A stretch of DNA of 64,000 bases, taken from assembly GCF_000149955.1 (NCBI RefSeq), contig NC_030991.1, positions 803,746 through 867,745 on the forward strand, written 5' to 3'. The stretch is from Fusarium oxysporum f. sp. lycopersici 4287 (taxonomy: Eukaryota > Ascomycota > Sordariomycetes > Hypocreales > Nectriaceae). Below the pieces are notes generated by a model that was given only the letters and a program-made list of their open reading frames with translations, made no database searches and had not been told where the DNA came from. Within the stretch, counting starts at the first letter, position 1. Each line of letters begins with the position of its first letter. The position numbers were made by a program, and so were the translations under genes. Shown in pieces: positions 1-10,951 of the stretch.

Positions 1-12
1 GACCGTTGCTGA

Positions 13-1134
13 ATGCAAGAGTGCATCACTGAGGGCAGCATTGTGGGTATTAATATCACCGATTTCCGAAGCGATGCCATTATTGTCTCCAACAATTCAC
101 TGAGAACCATCGTACTTCCTGAGTTGTCGGCATCTAAAGCGAGGTTGTGGGTAAATAAAGATTGGTCGACAAAAAAGAGGTCTGAGCAGCGAGGGAAAAA
201 CGATCAGTTTTTAGACTACCTTTCTTGGCTTTGGTATGCCTGTGTCAAGCACATCGTCGCCGAGATCTCCGCTTCAAAGACACATCCAAGCGAAGGCCTT
301 CCACGAGTATGGTGGATAGGCTCCGGTCTGGCGAGCTCGATGCTCTTCCACGCTGCAGGGGTACATACAAGAGGATCAACGGAGAACGCCTATTGCAGGC
401 TGATATCTTCCTACACACCATCGATCAAGGAACTTGCCTATGCACAGAATCAGGCGAAGCGCGCCCAGGAAGTCTTGATGGCACAAGATACAAACACAAT
501 GCTTATTGCAGCCATGCCAACATCACCAAAAGGATCAGGCGACGAGAAAGCGCCGAAAGAGCTTCCTAGAGTAGAAGAAGAGATGCGGGAGATTCTTACC
601 TTGACTCGCTCTCATATGCGTACTACAGTTTATACACACCCCAGCACAAATCAAGTCTTAGAGGCCCTCAAAACCTGCCGTATCGCACACTTCGCATGCC
701 ACGGAACATCAGACTATTCAGACCCTTCCAACAGTGGTCTGATTTTGCAGAAGAGTACCGGACTTGACGAGCGCTTGGTACAAGACCGACTCACAATCCA
801 ACGAGTTTCGGACCTACGGCTTAGATACGCGCAGATTGCCTACCTCTCGGCGTGCTCTACAGCGGGGAACAAGGCGGCGCGATCGGATGGAGTGATACAC
901 GTCGTGAGCGGGTTCCAGGTGGCAGGGTTTCCTCATGTTGTGGGGTGCCTGTGGCCCGCTGGGGACTTGGAGTGTGTTAAGGTAGCGAAGCGGTTCTACT
1001 CTTTGGTATTGCAGCGGAACCAGTCGGCTATCAACGAGGCGGCGTCGGCGCTGCAGGAGGCGGTGATGGCCGTACGTGCAGAGGATCTCAGTATGCCGCT
1101 GAACTGGGCACAGTTTGTACATTACGGGGTATAA
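13..1134 (+). CDS. CHAT-domain (caspase-like) protein, C-terminal part
   Basis: The 373-residue frame ends in a CHAT domain, the clan CD protease-like fold often found behind TPR repeats in fungi. The putative catalytic dyad is visible: His in HFACHG (about residue 230) and Cys in YLSACSTAG (about residue 280). The segment GCLWPAGD near 310 and the terminal SMPLNWAQFVHYG are the usual end of fungal CHAT proteins. The N-terminal 150 residues look like the stretch preceding CHAT in TPR-CHAT proteins. The ATG at 13 directly follows an in-frame TGA at 10-12, so the real protein probably continues upstream through an intron, or the gene is broken there. The upstream TPR part would lie outside the window. 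Substrate and role are unknown; CHAT proteins in other systems act in regulated proteolysis or cell-death-like responses. Confidence 0.8.
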   Translation: MQECITEGSIVGINITDFRSDAIIVSNNSLRTIVLPELSASKARLWVNKDWSTKKRSEQRGKNDQFLDYLSWLWYACVKHIVAEISASKTHPSEGLPRVWWIGSGLASSMLFHAAGVHTRGSTENAYCRLISSYTPSIKELAYAQNQAKRAQEVLMAQDTNTMLIAAMPTSPKGSGDEKAPKELPRVEEEMREILTLTRSHMRTTVYTHPSTNQVLEALKTCRIAHFACHGTSDYSDPSNSGLILQKSTGLDERLVQDRLTIQRVSDLRLRYAQIAYLSACSTAGNKAARSDGVIHVVSGFQVAGFPHVVGCLWPAGDLECVKVAKRFYSLVLQRNQSAINEAASALQEAVMAVRAEDLSMPLNWAQFVHYGV

Positions 1135-1698
1135 GTTGGCGCGCGTATGTAGCCCTGTGCTTAATATAAAGTTCTGATCTAATAGTAGCTTTTGACTCCT
1201 TCATGATCACCATTTAACGTTCGTGATTATCTCCTAAGAGCTGTTAGATTGGTGGCTGGGGTCGAGACAATACTTGGAAGAGCACTAGAGGCAACACCGG
1301 GCATCGGCAAGGAGAGGTTCAGCGTGGAAGGCATTGTATGGGACGGTGGGAGATAATAAATCCTGTGAGAAAGACATGGTTAGAGGTATATATAATAAAG
1401 ATGGACTACAAAACAATACCTTGGTGTGGATGCTAGTAGTAATAGGCAGGGAAGGAGATGAGAACTGAGTTAATTCCTTGCGAAGGTTTCTAAGTAGATA
1501 TATATGAAACAGAGTGAACTATATATTTAATGTGGTGGCAAGTAGACTGCAGGCAGGCAGTAGTAGGCAGTAGCAGGCAGCATGTTTCGTAGCATGAACT
1601 CACGTGGGGGGTCACCATCCCTTGAGCTGCGGAAAACCTTCCGCCGGGTCACGGCCGGGGGGTTCAGCTAATTAAAATGCATCTGATCGAAGATATTG
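1135..1698. other. Intergenic, no gene seen
   Basis: No coding signal is visible. There is a short GCAGGCAGTA-type simple repeat at about 1546-1582 and a GC-richer patch at about 1600-1670. Confidence 0.5.
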
Positions 1699-2160
1699 TT
1701 AGATTGGCGAGTCATCACAGATTGGATGCTTGGCCTGCGACGACCCAGTGCCCTTATTATAACAACCAAAAAGGATAGAGGTGAAGCTCTCCCACCCATC
1801 CTCCGTCGAATTCATGCCATCATCTCTGCCGCTTTCATCGTTCAAGGGAAAGAGGCGAATAGGGCAGATTGTCACAGAACGTACGGATGTTGCGATGTCA
1901 GAATGTTTGGACATTTCCTCGAATTTGTCGATACCTTTTTTATCGAGATGAACAAGATGATCGCGAAAGAGTAGAGGGATTCCCAGTGCTCCCAGGGTCT
2001 TACAAGTTTCCCGAATAGTGCGCAAGTCTTTGAATTCTAGCATCTTTAATGTCATCCATACTATGGCGAAAAGTAGGGAAGACTGAGTGAGTCTGAGACC
2101 TGGCAATACGCGGCTCTGAGGTTCTCCACTACCGATGTGGGGATTGAGGCTGTTTCCATT
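1699..2160 (-). pseudogene. F-box protein N-terminal fragment
   Basis: A 135-codon frame on the minus strand has the layout of fungal F-box proteins: an F-box-like helix region (LKMLEFKDLRTIRETCKTLG), then PLLFRDHLVHLD, then a segment with HSDIATSVRSVTICP, where such proteins carry the spacer before their LRR-like repeats. F-box proteins are the substrate-recruiting subunits of SCF ubiquitin ligases. Only this first domain is present. The frame stops after it and no LRR part follows within the next kilobase, so I call it a truncated relic. The family assignment rests on the pattern of conserved Leu/Cys/Phe residues, not on a search. Confidence 0.5.
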
Positions 2161-2391
2161 GAGCTCCGAAAGGAAGGAAATATGGGTAAGGGAAAAAACA
2201 AAAAAAAAAAAAAAAAAAGCACGCTGGAGTATGGTTCTCGGAGTCCTTACAAGGGATAATGAACTTGGAAGATAACAAGGGGTAAGAAGTAAGGCCCGGA
2301 CTTATTATTAACCGAATGGCGGGGTTTTCTGGTGGTTAGATTGGCGACTGGGAATTGATACGCGAGTAGGGTTAATATCCAATTAAAATAG

Positions 2392-2798
2392 GGTTAATTT
2401 TCACACTTGAGGATCAATCTAGTCCCCAGGAGCTTCTTTTTTCTGTTCTGTCCTTTTTGGTGTTTTCCCCGCTACCCGGTATTGATATATCCGGGGACCC
2501 ACAAAATACATGTTTCTTTTATCGAGGCGCTATCACTAATCCAACAGGAATGGGCTCCACCTCCCTTATTGCAATATTATTCTTGTATCCAAAAGAGGGG
2601 TGAAACCCCTCTTTTACAGACTGATCAAAGGAATCAAGTCGACGATCAATAACATCACAACATTCTGGTCCACATTTGGATACACTCACCCCATCGTATT
2701 CGTGCGTATCTAACAACAACTAAAAGGACAGAACAGAGACAGAAGAAGAAGGACAGGCTCCTAGGGACGAGATTGATCCTTAAGTGTGAAAATTAACC
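2392..2798. mobile_element. Foldback MITE, about 407 bp
   Basis: The left end TTAATTTTCACACTTGAGG pairs with the reverse complement of the right end TAAGTGTGAAAATTAA. Pairing continues inward (GGATCAATCTNGTCCCNAGG, then TCTGTTCTGTCCTTTT), giving near-perfect terminal inverted repeats of about 40 bp and a looser extension to about 75 bp. TA dinucleotides at both edges fit a Tc1/mariner-type target duplication, though the TTAA context leaves the exact edge open. No transposase is encoded; the open frames inside are artefacts of the repeat. Confidence 0.8.
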
Positions 2799-3419
2799 AC
2801 GTACCCCGCAGGTACTAGCGTAGTTAGTAAGCAAAGTGGGGTGAGTGACCTGTTGATGCATAGTGTCGCTCAAAGAGATACTTATGCGGAGAGCCGATTT
2901 AACCTCTGTTAGGTTAAATATAGCGCTCATTATTAATTTAGTGCCACTGTATTAAATGCTGCGCCTAAGCATTAGATCTCCAGAGTGGGGTTCATGCGGC
3001 CATAAATACGAATGGAGAAGTCGGGTAGGTAAAGTAAGCTTAGAAGATAATGGAAATCCAAAAGAGGCAAGTCTATTGCAATGAATCATTTTGCATACAA
3101 CTATATCTACATGAAACACGGCCACTTATTGGGGTCTGTCGCCACATTATACTCTATTGAGGTTAGTTTAATATTATGCTGATTGCTTATGTTGCTGCGG
3201 GCTATGCATGGTTATTTGAGGACTATGGGTCCACCAGATATACAATTTGCCTACCTTCTTGAGACTGTTTCCCTTCATATTCTGTGGTCCGACAGGTCCT
3301 CGTATTCCGTATCCCGTCGTGTGTGGCATTGAAGCAAACTTGGCAAGCGGTATCCTCACTCTGGTCTATAGCAAGACAAAGTCAAAGCGTTGGAAGCCGA
3401 GTTGAGTTGAGATTTGGAT
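2799..3419. other. Intergenic / upstream region
   Basis: No gene is recognised. The last part is the presumed promoter of the secreted-protein gene at 3541. Confidence 0.5.
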
Positions 3420-3427
3420 TATAAAAG
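3420..3427 (+). promoter_or_regulatory. TATA box of secreted-protein gene
   Basis: TATAAAAG lies 121 bp before the ATG at 3541, within the range for a fungal core promoter. The leader between them is C- and A-rich, typical of strongly expressed fungal genes. Confidence 0.5.
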
Positions 3428-3540
3428 CGCAAGCCTCTTCCTAAGATATTCGTACCCTTACCCTCCTCACTACTACCAACCTTCTGATATATCTTACAAC
3501 GACAGCTACCCGATAAACACCCTACCAAAGAGCCTTAAAC

Positions 3541-4076
3541 ATGCAAATTTCTTACGTCCTTCCGATCCTGTCGGCTACAGCCGCTTCTCTCGCTACTCCT
3601 GTCGAAAATGCCAAGCAGGCCGAGTTTGAAGCTATTGCCGCCAAGTACGATATTGAGCTTACCGAAGCCGGCGCTAGCAACTTTACAGCTGTTGCAGCTG
3701 TGAATTGCTATAGCAGCGGAGAGACCTGGGGCAGTAAAAGGGACTATGCACTAGACCGCGCTGGCCGCTGGTGTAGCGGTAATGGCGGCGCTGAATTTTA
3801 CCGCAAGGGGCAGAATAAGAACGGCTGTTATAACCTTGAATCCAAGAAGAAAGTCAACTTTCAGATCCAGAACCTGCAGGACAGAGATATTAGTCTTTCT
3901 TCAGAGGCTTGCTTCAGGTTCCTCCGCGGCGTTATTAATGCTTGTTCTCATGGAGGGAGAAACTACAATGGTGCCTGGACCTGGCGGTATGTTTCCATCA
4001 AGCTTTATCAATCTAATCAAGTACATGTCGCTAATATATTGCATACAGGGCTGATCCTAATTCTGGTTCTTGCTAA
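3541..4076 (+). CDS. Small secreted cysteine-rich protein (effector-like)
   Basis: I read two exons, 3541-3986 and 4049-4076, separated by a 62-bp GT-AG intron (GTATGT...ACAG), giving 157 residues. Reading through the intron gives a longer hydrophobic tail that looks spurious. Splicing instead gives the ending WRADPNSGSC, which supplies a sixth cysteine. The N-terminus has a signal peptide (about 19 residues, SATAASLATP), then a short pro-like segment. The mature part has Cys in NCYSS, RWCSG, NGCYN, EACFR, NACSHGG and the final GSC, an even number that suits three disulfides. The ending GG...W..RADPN.G.C resembles the end of Ecp2-type and other fungal secreted proteins, but I cannot assign a family. 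It presumably acts outside the cell. A TATA box sits 121 bp upstream. Confidence 0.75.
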
Positions 4077-4513
4077 GTACCAGCAATAATACAACAGATG
4101 CCCAGTTAGATGAGGCTAAGAAGAATGTAGGAAAGTGATATTTGAAAGTCATTGGGGATAGTGCCTCTTACAACTAAGTGTTTAGAGCATTCAACATGCT
4201 TTTATACGCTAAAAATAGCTCTACATTACTACTCGTTGAATTATATAAATGGAATGTACATTTTATAACATACTACGGCTCTGGCCGTCTGTGTAGCAAG
4301 CGAAGATGCCCGCAGGTTTACCCGTTATGATGGTCTTGGCTGCAGTTTAAATGCCAGGGTAATGGTACATGATAGCATCAAGGTCACAAGACAGCTTGTT
4401 GGTGCGTTCGAAGGAGACTTCGGAGTTGCAATTGGTCAGGTTTTTGCACACAACGAACCATGCTTCTGACTTAGAGACGTTTAAGTTAATAAGTTAAGCT
4501 CTCTAACTTAGTC

Positions 4514-4548
<35 letters not shown>

Positions 4549-5240
4549 GCATCCTTAACCCTAATATGGCTACCTCGTAAAACGTTCACTTGCGCTTGGA
4601 TCGAGGGAGAGTCAGGAAAAAACCTTGGTGCAAAGTACAATCAATGAAACAATATCTGCCTGGCCGCCTAACCTAGTGCAGAGGGCAGTGCCAGAGGTGT
4701 AGAAATGCCAACCGGCCTTGTGTTTGATTAGAACAAATACTGAGATTACGTGACAGGTACGGTTCTTAGTAATAACGAATACGATCGCAACATCTCGAAA
4801 TAACGTGCGAGACTAGTGGTAATGAGCATCCGAAACATACGTTGGAGGGCTCTCATCCGAGCTTGAGGCTCACTTTTGTCAGATTAGTGTAGACTGCGAC
4901 TCATTAGATATTTATCTACGTAGGTGGTAATATTATTCCCAAGAATAACCTATTAATATATTTTATACTATTTACTATACCATGCGATACCCCTCCACCG
5001 ATAAGACCCATGTACCAATAATTAAGCAAAAAGAAAGTTCCCCCATACAAAATGCATTTTTTCAACCTCATGAAAAAGAACTTAATAAAATTTGCAAAAA
5101 TAAACCTATTTCCAGTGTTCAAGTTAGACTTCAATATATTTTAATATTTTCTTGGCTTTTTAGCCTCACGGCCCGTATGAGAGCGTACAGCGGGTGACTC
5201 CTCCGCCTCCGAGTATGAGCTTTCTTCCTCTTCCATACAT
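4077..5240. other. Intergenic with (AT)n microsatellite
   Basis: No gene is seen. A pure AT repeat runs from about 4516 to 4546. The stretch 4900-5160 is very AT-rich. Confidence 0.5.
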
Positions 5241-8200
5241 GCGTATTGTAGTGTTGTTATATGAGTACAACTGTTGTATTGTTGTACAACACTACTTTTG
5301 TTGAAGCTGTACAACCCTACCGGACTTCCCAAACAACTGTTGTACAACAATAAGGCGCTCCATATAATTGGTCAAGTTGGTAGTGTTAGCTGATCAGATA
5401 TTGGTTTTATCGTATACACCAGAAACGTGACGTGTCACGATGGCCTTGTTACGTCGTGAAGCTATCCGCCACCGGCTGAGTAGTAAGCGACCTCACTGAT
5501 GGCTACGACCCTTGGCACACTTATGGCTCTTAGACGCCCACCGTTAGCAGACAGACATATAAGTTTGTGTTCTCTTTACTCCTCGGATAAGCTCTGTCAC
5601 GGCCAAGGATAACTGTCGTGAATAATTTCACGGACAGCACGAACGCCACATCACAACTAGCGCAAGGCAGCATACGGCTGCCTAAAGACCATCAATGCTG
5701 CTTATGACGAAACATAGCTATAAGAAGCCCAGCTCCCAGTCCCTCATTAGATAGAAATTAAGAGGTTTCTTCGATTCGATATTTTCCACATGCGAGTGAT
5801 GACTTTTTCAATCAATGCTATGGCCGAGCTGCCCTGTCTCTATTGTTTTGATACTGCGAATCTCATTGCAAATCCTAGACGCTTTAGGCACCATTAAGGT
5901 GCCATATACTTAAGCACTTATTCCCAGAATCTCGACTATGGCTAGCTCATCGCCTATCAGTTCAACATCTGCTCAATTAACAGCCATCGAGCGGCTGGGC
6001 TGGGACTTCTACAGCTTCTTCCGTGTTGAGTATCCTGAGAAGAACAAGACTCAAATTGGAAGGGTTCGGAAGTCTTATGGTCGAAGGGAATACGTCTGTC
6101 TTCACTGCTAAACTCGCTGGAGCAATGGATACACGAGCAATGCAATAACCCATGCTCAAAATCGACACCGGCAACTTATCCAGGCTGGTGAGACGTCTCA
6201 AAATTCACAGCAGTCGACGCAGCCATCCATAGACTCATATATAACATTCCAACCATCCGACAGTTCTCTTCGGAATGTCTTCAATGCTCAACGGTATATT
6301 GAGGCAATCGTGGGACTCCTCACGCGGCGTCGGATCCCATTCTCTTCAGTTACTTGGGATGAGATGAAGAGTCTTGCCCTGGCATGCAATCCTGCCATTG
6401 AAGACGGCCTGATTACGTCCCGTGATCAGGCTATGAATATTATAAATGCCAACTATGGGCTATATGCTTCCCAGCTTAGAGATCTCATTCAGGGTTCTCA
6501 ATCGATGATCCACATCTCAACTAACCTCTGGACATCACCGCATCGCCATGCCATGCTAGCAGTGTGTGCCCAATGGGTTGATTATAACTACACACTTCGA
6601 AAAGCGCTCTTGGGACTGCCAGAATGTCCATTCAGTCATAGTGGTGAGGCCCAGGCAGCCTTGATTGTGGAAGTCCTTCGCAACTTCGATATATTGAGAA
6701 TAGGCTACCATACCGGGGACAATGCAACTTCAAATAATACGTGTTTGGAGGCACTATCAGAGAAATTGAAGGCAGAGCTCCAGGTATGCTTATCCCCTAG
6801 CTAGTTGGATCCTATCTGACATAGAGTGGGTCGATTTCAACCCCAAGAGGCGTCGAATCCGGTGCATTGGTCATATCATTAACCTCTCCTTGCAATCCTT
6901 CCTTCTTGCCCGATCTAAGGAGGCTCTCACAGCAGCCCTCAATGCTACTATTAGTGATGAGAGTGTGGATATGGTCGATCACTTTGCCGCCACACTAGCA
7001 GAAACCATAACACAACAGGAAGAGCTTGTACTGCAAGGTAAAAGGCCCAAATCGACAGCTAAGGCCAGTCAGAAGACTGGAATTAATGAGGTCTATACTG
7101 GGTGGCAAGGCATTCCAGCTCTCCAGAAGCTCCATAACCTTGCTGTCTGGCTTCGTAGCTCATCGCTCCACAGTGATAGCTGGCGTGATGCTGTCGGCCT
7201 CAGCCTTGGGATTGATAATGCCACACGATGGTCCTCCTGGTATAAAGTGATCGACAATGCCATTAGGAAGAAAGTTCAGATCAATCAGTTTCTACTTGAG
7301 CATGACAGAGAGCTTGAAGATACTGTTCTCAGTGGTTCTGATTGGGATTTGCTGGCCAAAACCCATGCATTCCTTGAGCCCTTTGCATCAGCAACTCTAT
7401 ATGCCGAGGGAAAATGCTCTTCTGTCTCCCAGTCCCTCTTCTTGATGGATGCTCTACTCTTCCACTATGAGATTGCAAAGGTTCAGCACTCGCAGCCTGG
7501 CTGAATGGATACTCGGATGCTCCATGCCATTGAGATGGGCTGGTTCGTCTTAGACAAATACTATACTATGACTGAGGATGTCCCGGTCTATGCTGCCGCC
7601 GTACTACTTGATCCTTCTAAGCGACTAGCATATATTCAGCAAAATTGGCCCCGAGACTGGCATGAGGCAGCTATTGCTGGTACTCGGGACATCTGGATGA
7701 CAGAATATCAAGGACTTGCCATCTCAAAGGAACCAGAACGTCGTCCTGCACCGCTACCCTCGAAGAGGGATGGTCAGTTATCGTTTCTTTTCAGGTCAAT
7801 TGAGGTGAAGCAGAAGGCTATTTCTACAGATTCGGACAATCTGGATTCCTTTATCAACGCTTTGCCTCTTGAAATCGACTATACTCCTCTTGAGTGGTGG
7901 TCTCGTCTTGAGCAACGGGCACAGTATCCACGGCTCAGTCGGATGGCTATCGATATCCTTTCCATCCCATCTGAATCAGCTGAGCCAGAGAGAGCATTCT
8001 CAGGTGCTTGACGTACTGTTTCGTGGGACCGGCTTCGAATCACTTGCAAGAATCTTGAGAAGGTGGAATGTATCGGCAACTGGCTACGAGAAGGGCTAAT
8101 TGTCCCCTCCGGAGAGGGTGGATTGGGTCTAGTATGCAACCCACTGGCTGCAGATGATGGGGCACCTATTGATGTAGGTCTACAAGATGACTAGAATGCT

Positions 8201-8360
8201 ATAGACGAAGATATAAAGCCATGGCACCTTAATTCTACCTGTTTGGCTGTTGCACGTGACCTTATTATTGTACAACTGTTGTAAAGTTGTACAACACTAC
8301 CTTTCCTCTACTAAAGTTGTACAACACTACCTCACAACATACAACTGTTGTACAACAATA
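5241..8360 (+). mobile_element. hAT transposon, decayed
   Basis: Both ends carry clusters of the palindrome GTTGTACAAC and variants such as ACAACTGTTGTACAAC (5250-5350 and 8265-8360), flanking a broken hAT transposase. The outermost segments share ATGCGTATTGT in inverted orientation (5240-5250 and 8357-8367). I could not find a convincing 8-bp target duplication, so the exact ends are uncertain. The palindromes probably served as subterminal transposase-binding sites. Confidence 0.7.
5938..8194 (+). pseudogene. hAT-family transposase, broken
   Basis: The frame opens at ATG 5938 with a BED-finger-like start (WDFYSFFRVEYP, then VCLHC). It contains the hAT core (STNLWTSPHRHAMLAV, TGDNATSNNTCLE, RIRCIGHIINL, DNATRWSSWY, AAAVLLDPSKR) and ends with the C-terminal dimerisation region (RMAIDILSIPSESAEPERAFSGA is the region; key residues are the A-E-R-F run). 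It is broken by TAA at 6109, a phase-breaking interruption at about 6784-6824 (possibly an eroded intron), TGA at 7502 and TGA at 8009. Coding similarity continues past the last stop to TAG 8192. The element can therefore no longer mobilise itself. Confidence 0.85.
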
Positions 8361-9911
8361 CGCATCTATGCGCGAAATGACAACGCAGGCCGCCCGCGGC
8401 TCATTTCTCAAAGACAACTGACTGATTCGAAATCGCAGATTCATTACACCGATCATCACAACAATCTCTTCGTTCTTCCCTCATCTGTCATACTTTTTCT
8501 TTGCCCTTTCATTGCGCGACTCATTGCTTGTATCTGCAAACCCCTCCTTCTCTCCGCTCTCGACTCGGCAGGAAAGAGTCCATTTCACGCCTATGTGGTG
8601 AGTCATGTTCAGGAGTAGCACTGTAGAATAATAACCATCGATCGGCCTATAAATTATTGACGCACTCCTAGCTTAGTTTATTCTAATTATACAAGCTAGC
8701 AACTGATTTATTAGCGGCTGATTATTTACATCTCATGCTTCAATACACATATAATACATATGTCGCTTCCTTGTCATAACCTCCAAACGAAGTATCCAAG
8801 AGAGCGTTGACAGATGAAATTACGGATCTCTCGCGGTGAGAGATCATAGAAAGGCCTCATTACGATAAATACACTTCAACATAATATAGGCTACTCAGAG
8901 AGTGATAAATTTAGAACTTCACTCCACTTTTCTTTTCCTACAGTAAGAAAAGTAGCCTCATCCCGATAGTTAAGAAGTCATCCAAGGCCAATGGATAGCC
9001 GCCTACTTGGAAGTTACACAGGCCTTGCGCCACATAAGCGTCTCGTTCTTATGGGTTACCGTAAGGTACGAGAAAGATTTACTCTATTGCAGTGCACATA
9101 AGCTGTCATGGTACGATATCTACTTATCAACATTACGTCCCTGTATCTAAAAATGTACATTCAAGGAGATCCCTCTCATGAATAATGAAAATCGGAGATA
9201 ATCCAGGAATAGGCGCCAATAATACAACGTCGGTATTTTCTTTCAACCCTCAATAGTTTTCATTCAGTATTCCACATTATGATAGCAGTTATTACGTCCC
9301 AGTCTTTTAATCAACTTAGAAGAAACTATTATGGAGACATGCTTTATCTTGCTAAGATAACAGTCTTATAGTGTTCTGCTTACCAGACGACCTTGTATTG
9401 GTAACCATACCGAAGTTGTAAATTTAGCCACAAAAGGCCACCGCCACAGACTTTCGCCAACAACGGTCGCGAGGCCCGTCGCTCAGAAAGGTGGTTTGTG
9501 TGTATGAGGAAGCTAGCTAGGGCTTGAATTTAATGCCTGTGGCTAGATATATACTTGATTATGATTGGCTTGGGCTATGATCCTATCCCTTCCTTAGGTC
9601 CATATCTGCAGTGTTTGGAATCAGACTGGAATCTTGTGCATATCGGTATTCAATTTCAATTTCGTGCCTTACTAAGATCAGTATAGAATCAACACGGTTA
9701 GGTACTTAGTTACCAACAGGCAATCAGATGAGGTCGATCTCTGTCACACTGTAAATGCTCTAAGCAAGCTCTCCAACAAAGCATGCTCATTGTTATAAAA
9801 CAAAAGGAAAAAAAAAGTGATCGGTTGGTGATAGATAGACAGAATAATCTTATCAAATAGCATACGAAACCTGTATACCGGATAAAGTAGGTCTACATCA
9901 TGAGCGGGAAC
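8361..9911. other. Intergenic, no gene seen
   Basis: About 1.5 kb with no coding frame of note and no repeat edge that I can define. Confidence 0.5.
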
Positions 9912-10108
9912 TGTTGTTTATATTGCGCAGTAGTGCTGGGTGAAAAAATATATTTTTATGAAACTTGGTTGTTCATTATTGAGCTGAGAGTCCTTCTCGG
10001 GTTTATATCTCTAGATGATTGTATCTAGAACTTTGAACTTTAAATCTAGGACTTTCAGACTAACAGTCTGAACCCTGAAGGGAAGGGGGATTCCCGGATT
10101 TTCCAACA
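9912..10108 (-). mobile_element. Solo copia LTR, reverse orientation
   Basis: This 197-bp segment is the reverse complement of the LTRs of the copia element at 43214-48111, with scattered differences. It starts TGTTGTTTATATTGCGCAG and ends GGATTTTCCAACA. The 5-bp flanks (GGAAC and ATTCT) differ, so no target duplication remains. It presumably arose by LTR-LTR recombination that removed the internal region. Confidence 0.9.
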
Positions 10109-10951
10109 ATTCTTAGAGCAGGTCTTTATATTAAAGCCATAACATTTAATAAGGATGTCAAGAAAAAATCAAAAGACTGCAGCACCTATAAGTGTGGACT
10201 TCTATAATGTTGACACGGCCCCTTGTAATAGAAACGCTGCACCTTTCGCGTTTCTGTTACTTGGGCCTAGGTGGAAAGAAATGTCGCGCATTTCTAGAGG
10301 GGAAATTTAGGGTAAAGATACAGAAACGCTGATTGGTGCAAAAGTGGAAATGCGGCGCATTTCTGGTTTACATCCTTAAGTAGGGCACGAGGATACTTGT
10401 AAGGGTAGGCGGAGTGGTAGCGAGATACGTTAGTACCTGTTTTATTTTGGGCAATCCTCGGATGCGGAAGTTACCTGCGAGTCTGAATAATCAACGCCGA
10501 CCCCCTGCAGCTTTGAAGTTAGTTGGCTATACGTAAGAGCATAGCCCAGGGACTCTTGCCGCAGCAACCAACGAGCTAGGGTACCCTTTTCACTCTCCCC
10601 AGGGGCAGTACACCATTTCTGGAAGGACAGACCCCAGCTAATGACCTGTGTGACCTGCCACGGCTTGCAGTTTTACAATACGAAAAATGTCAGCGTTGCT
10701 CGGTTGTCGACTGAATGTCAAGGCATTAGGCCCCTGCGAGATTAGATCAGCTGAAACGATTTTTGATTCAGGAAAACTCTGTCCGTCAACGTGTCTAGAC
10801 CCTCAATCTAGTGACAGGATCCGAGGATCGGATCACGTTTGTCAGCTGTTATTGGTCCAAAAACTCCAAAGGGAGCCTTTCACTAACAGCATAAATCGTG
10901 TCTTGCCTTAAATTTATTGCATTTTATGTTCCAAGGCTTTTTCTAGATAAG
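10109..10951. other. Intergenic with short palindromes
   Basis: No gene is supported. Three related hairpins built on GAAA...GCGC...TTTC lie at about 10220-10370, for example GAAATGTCGCGCATTTC and GAAATGCGGCGCATTTC. Confidence 0.5.

Noticed and set aside
4004..4089. Unspliced 182-residue form of the secreted protein
   Set aside because: The tail after 3986 reads an intron with normal donor and acceptor; the spliced form gives a conserved-looking ending and a sixth Cys.
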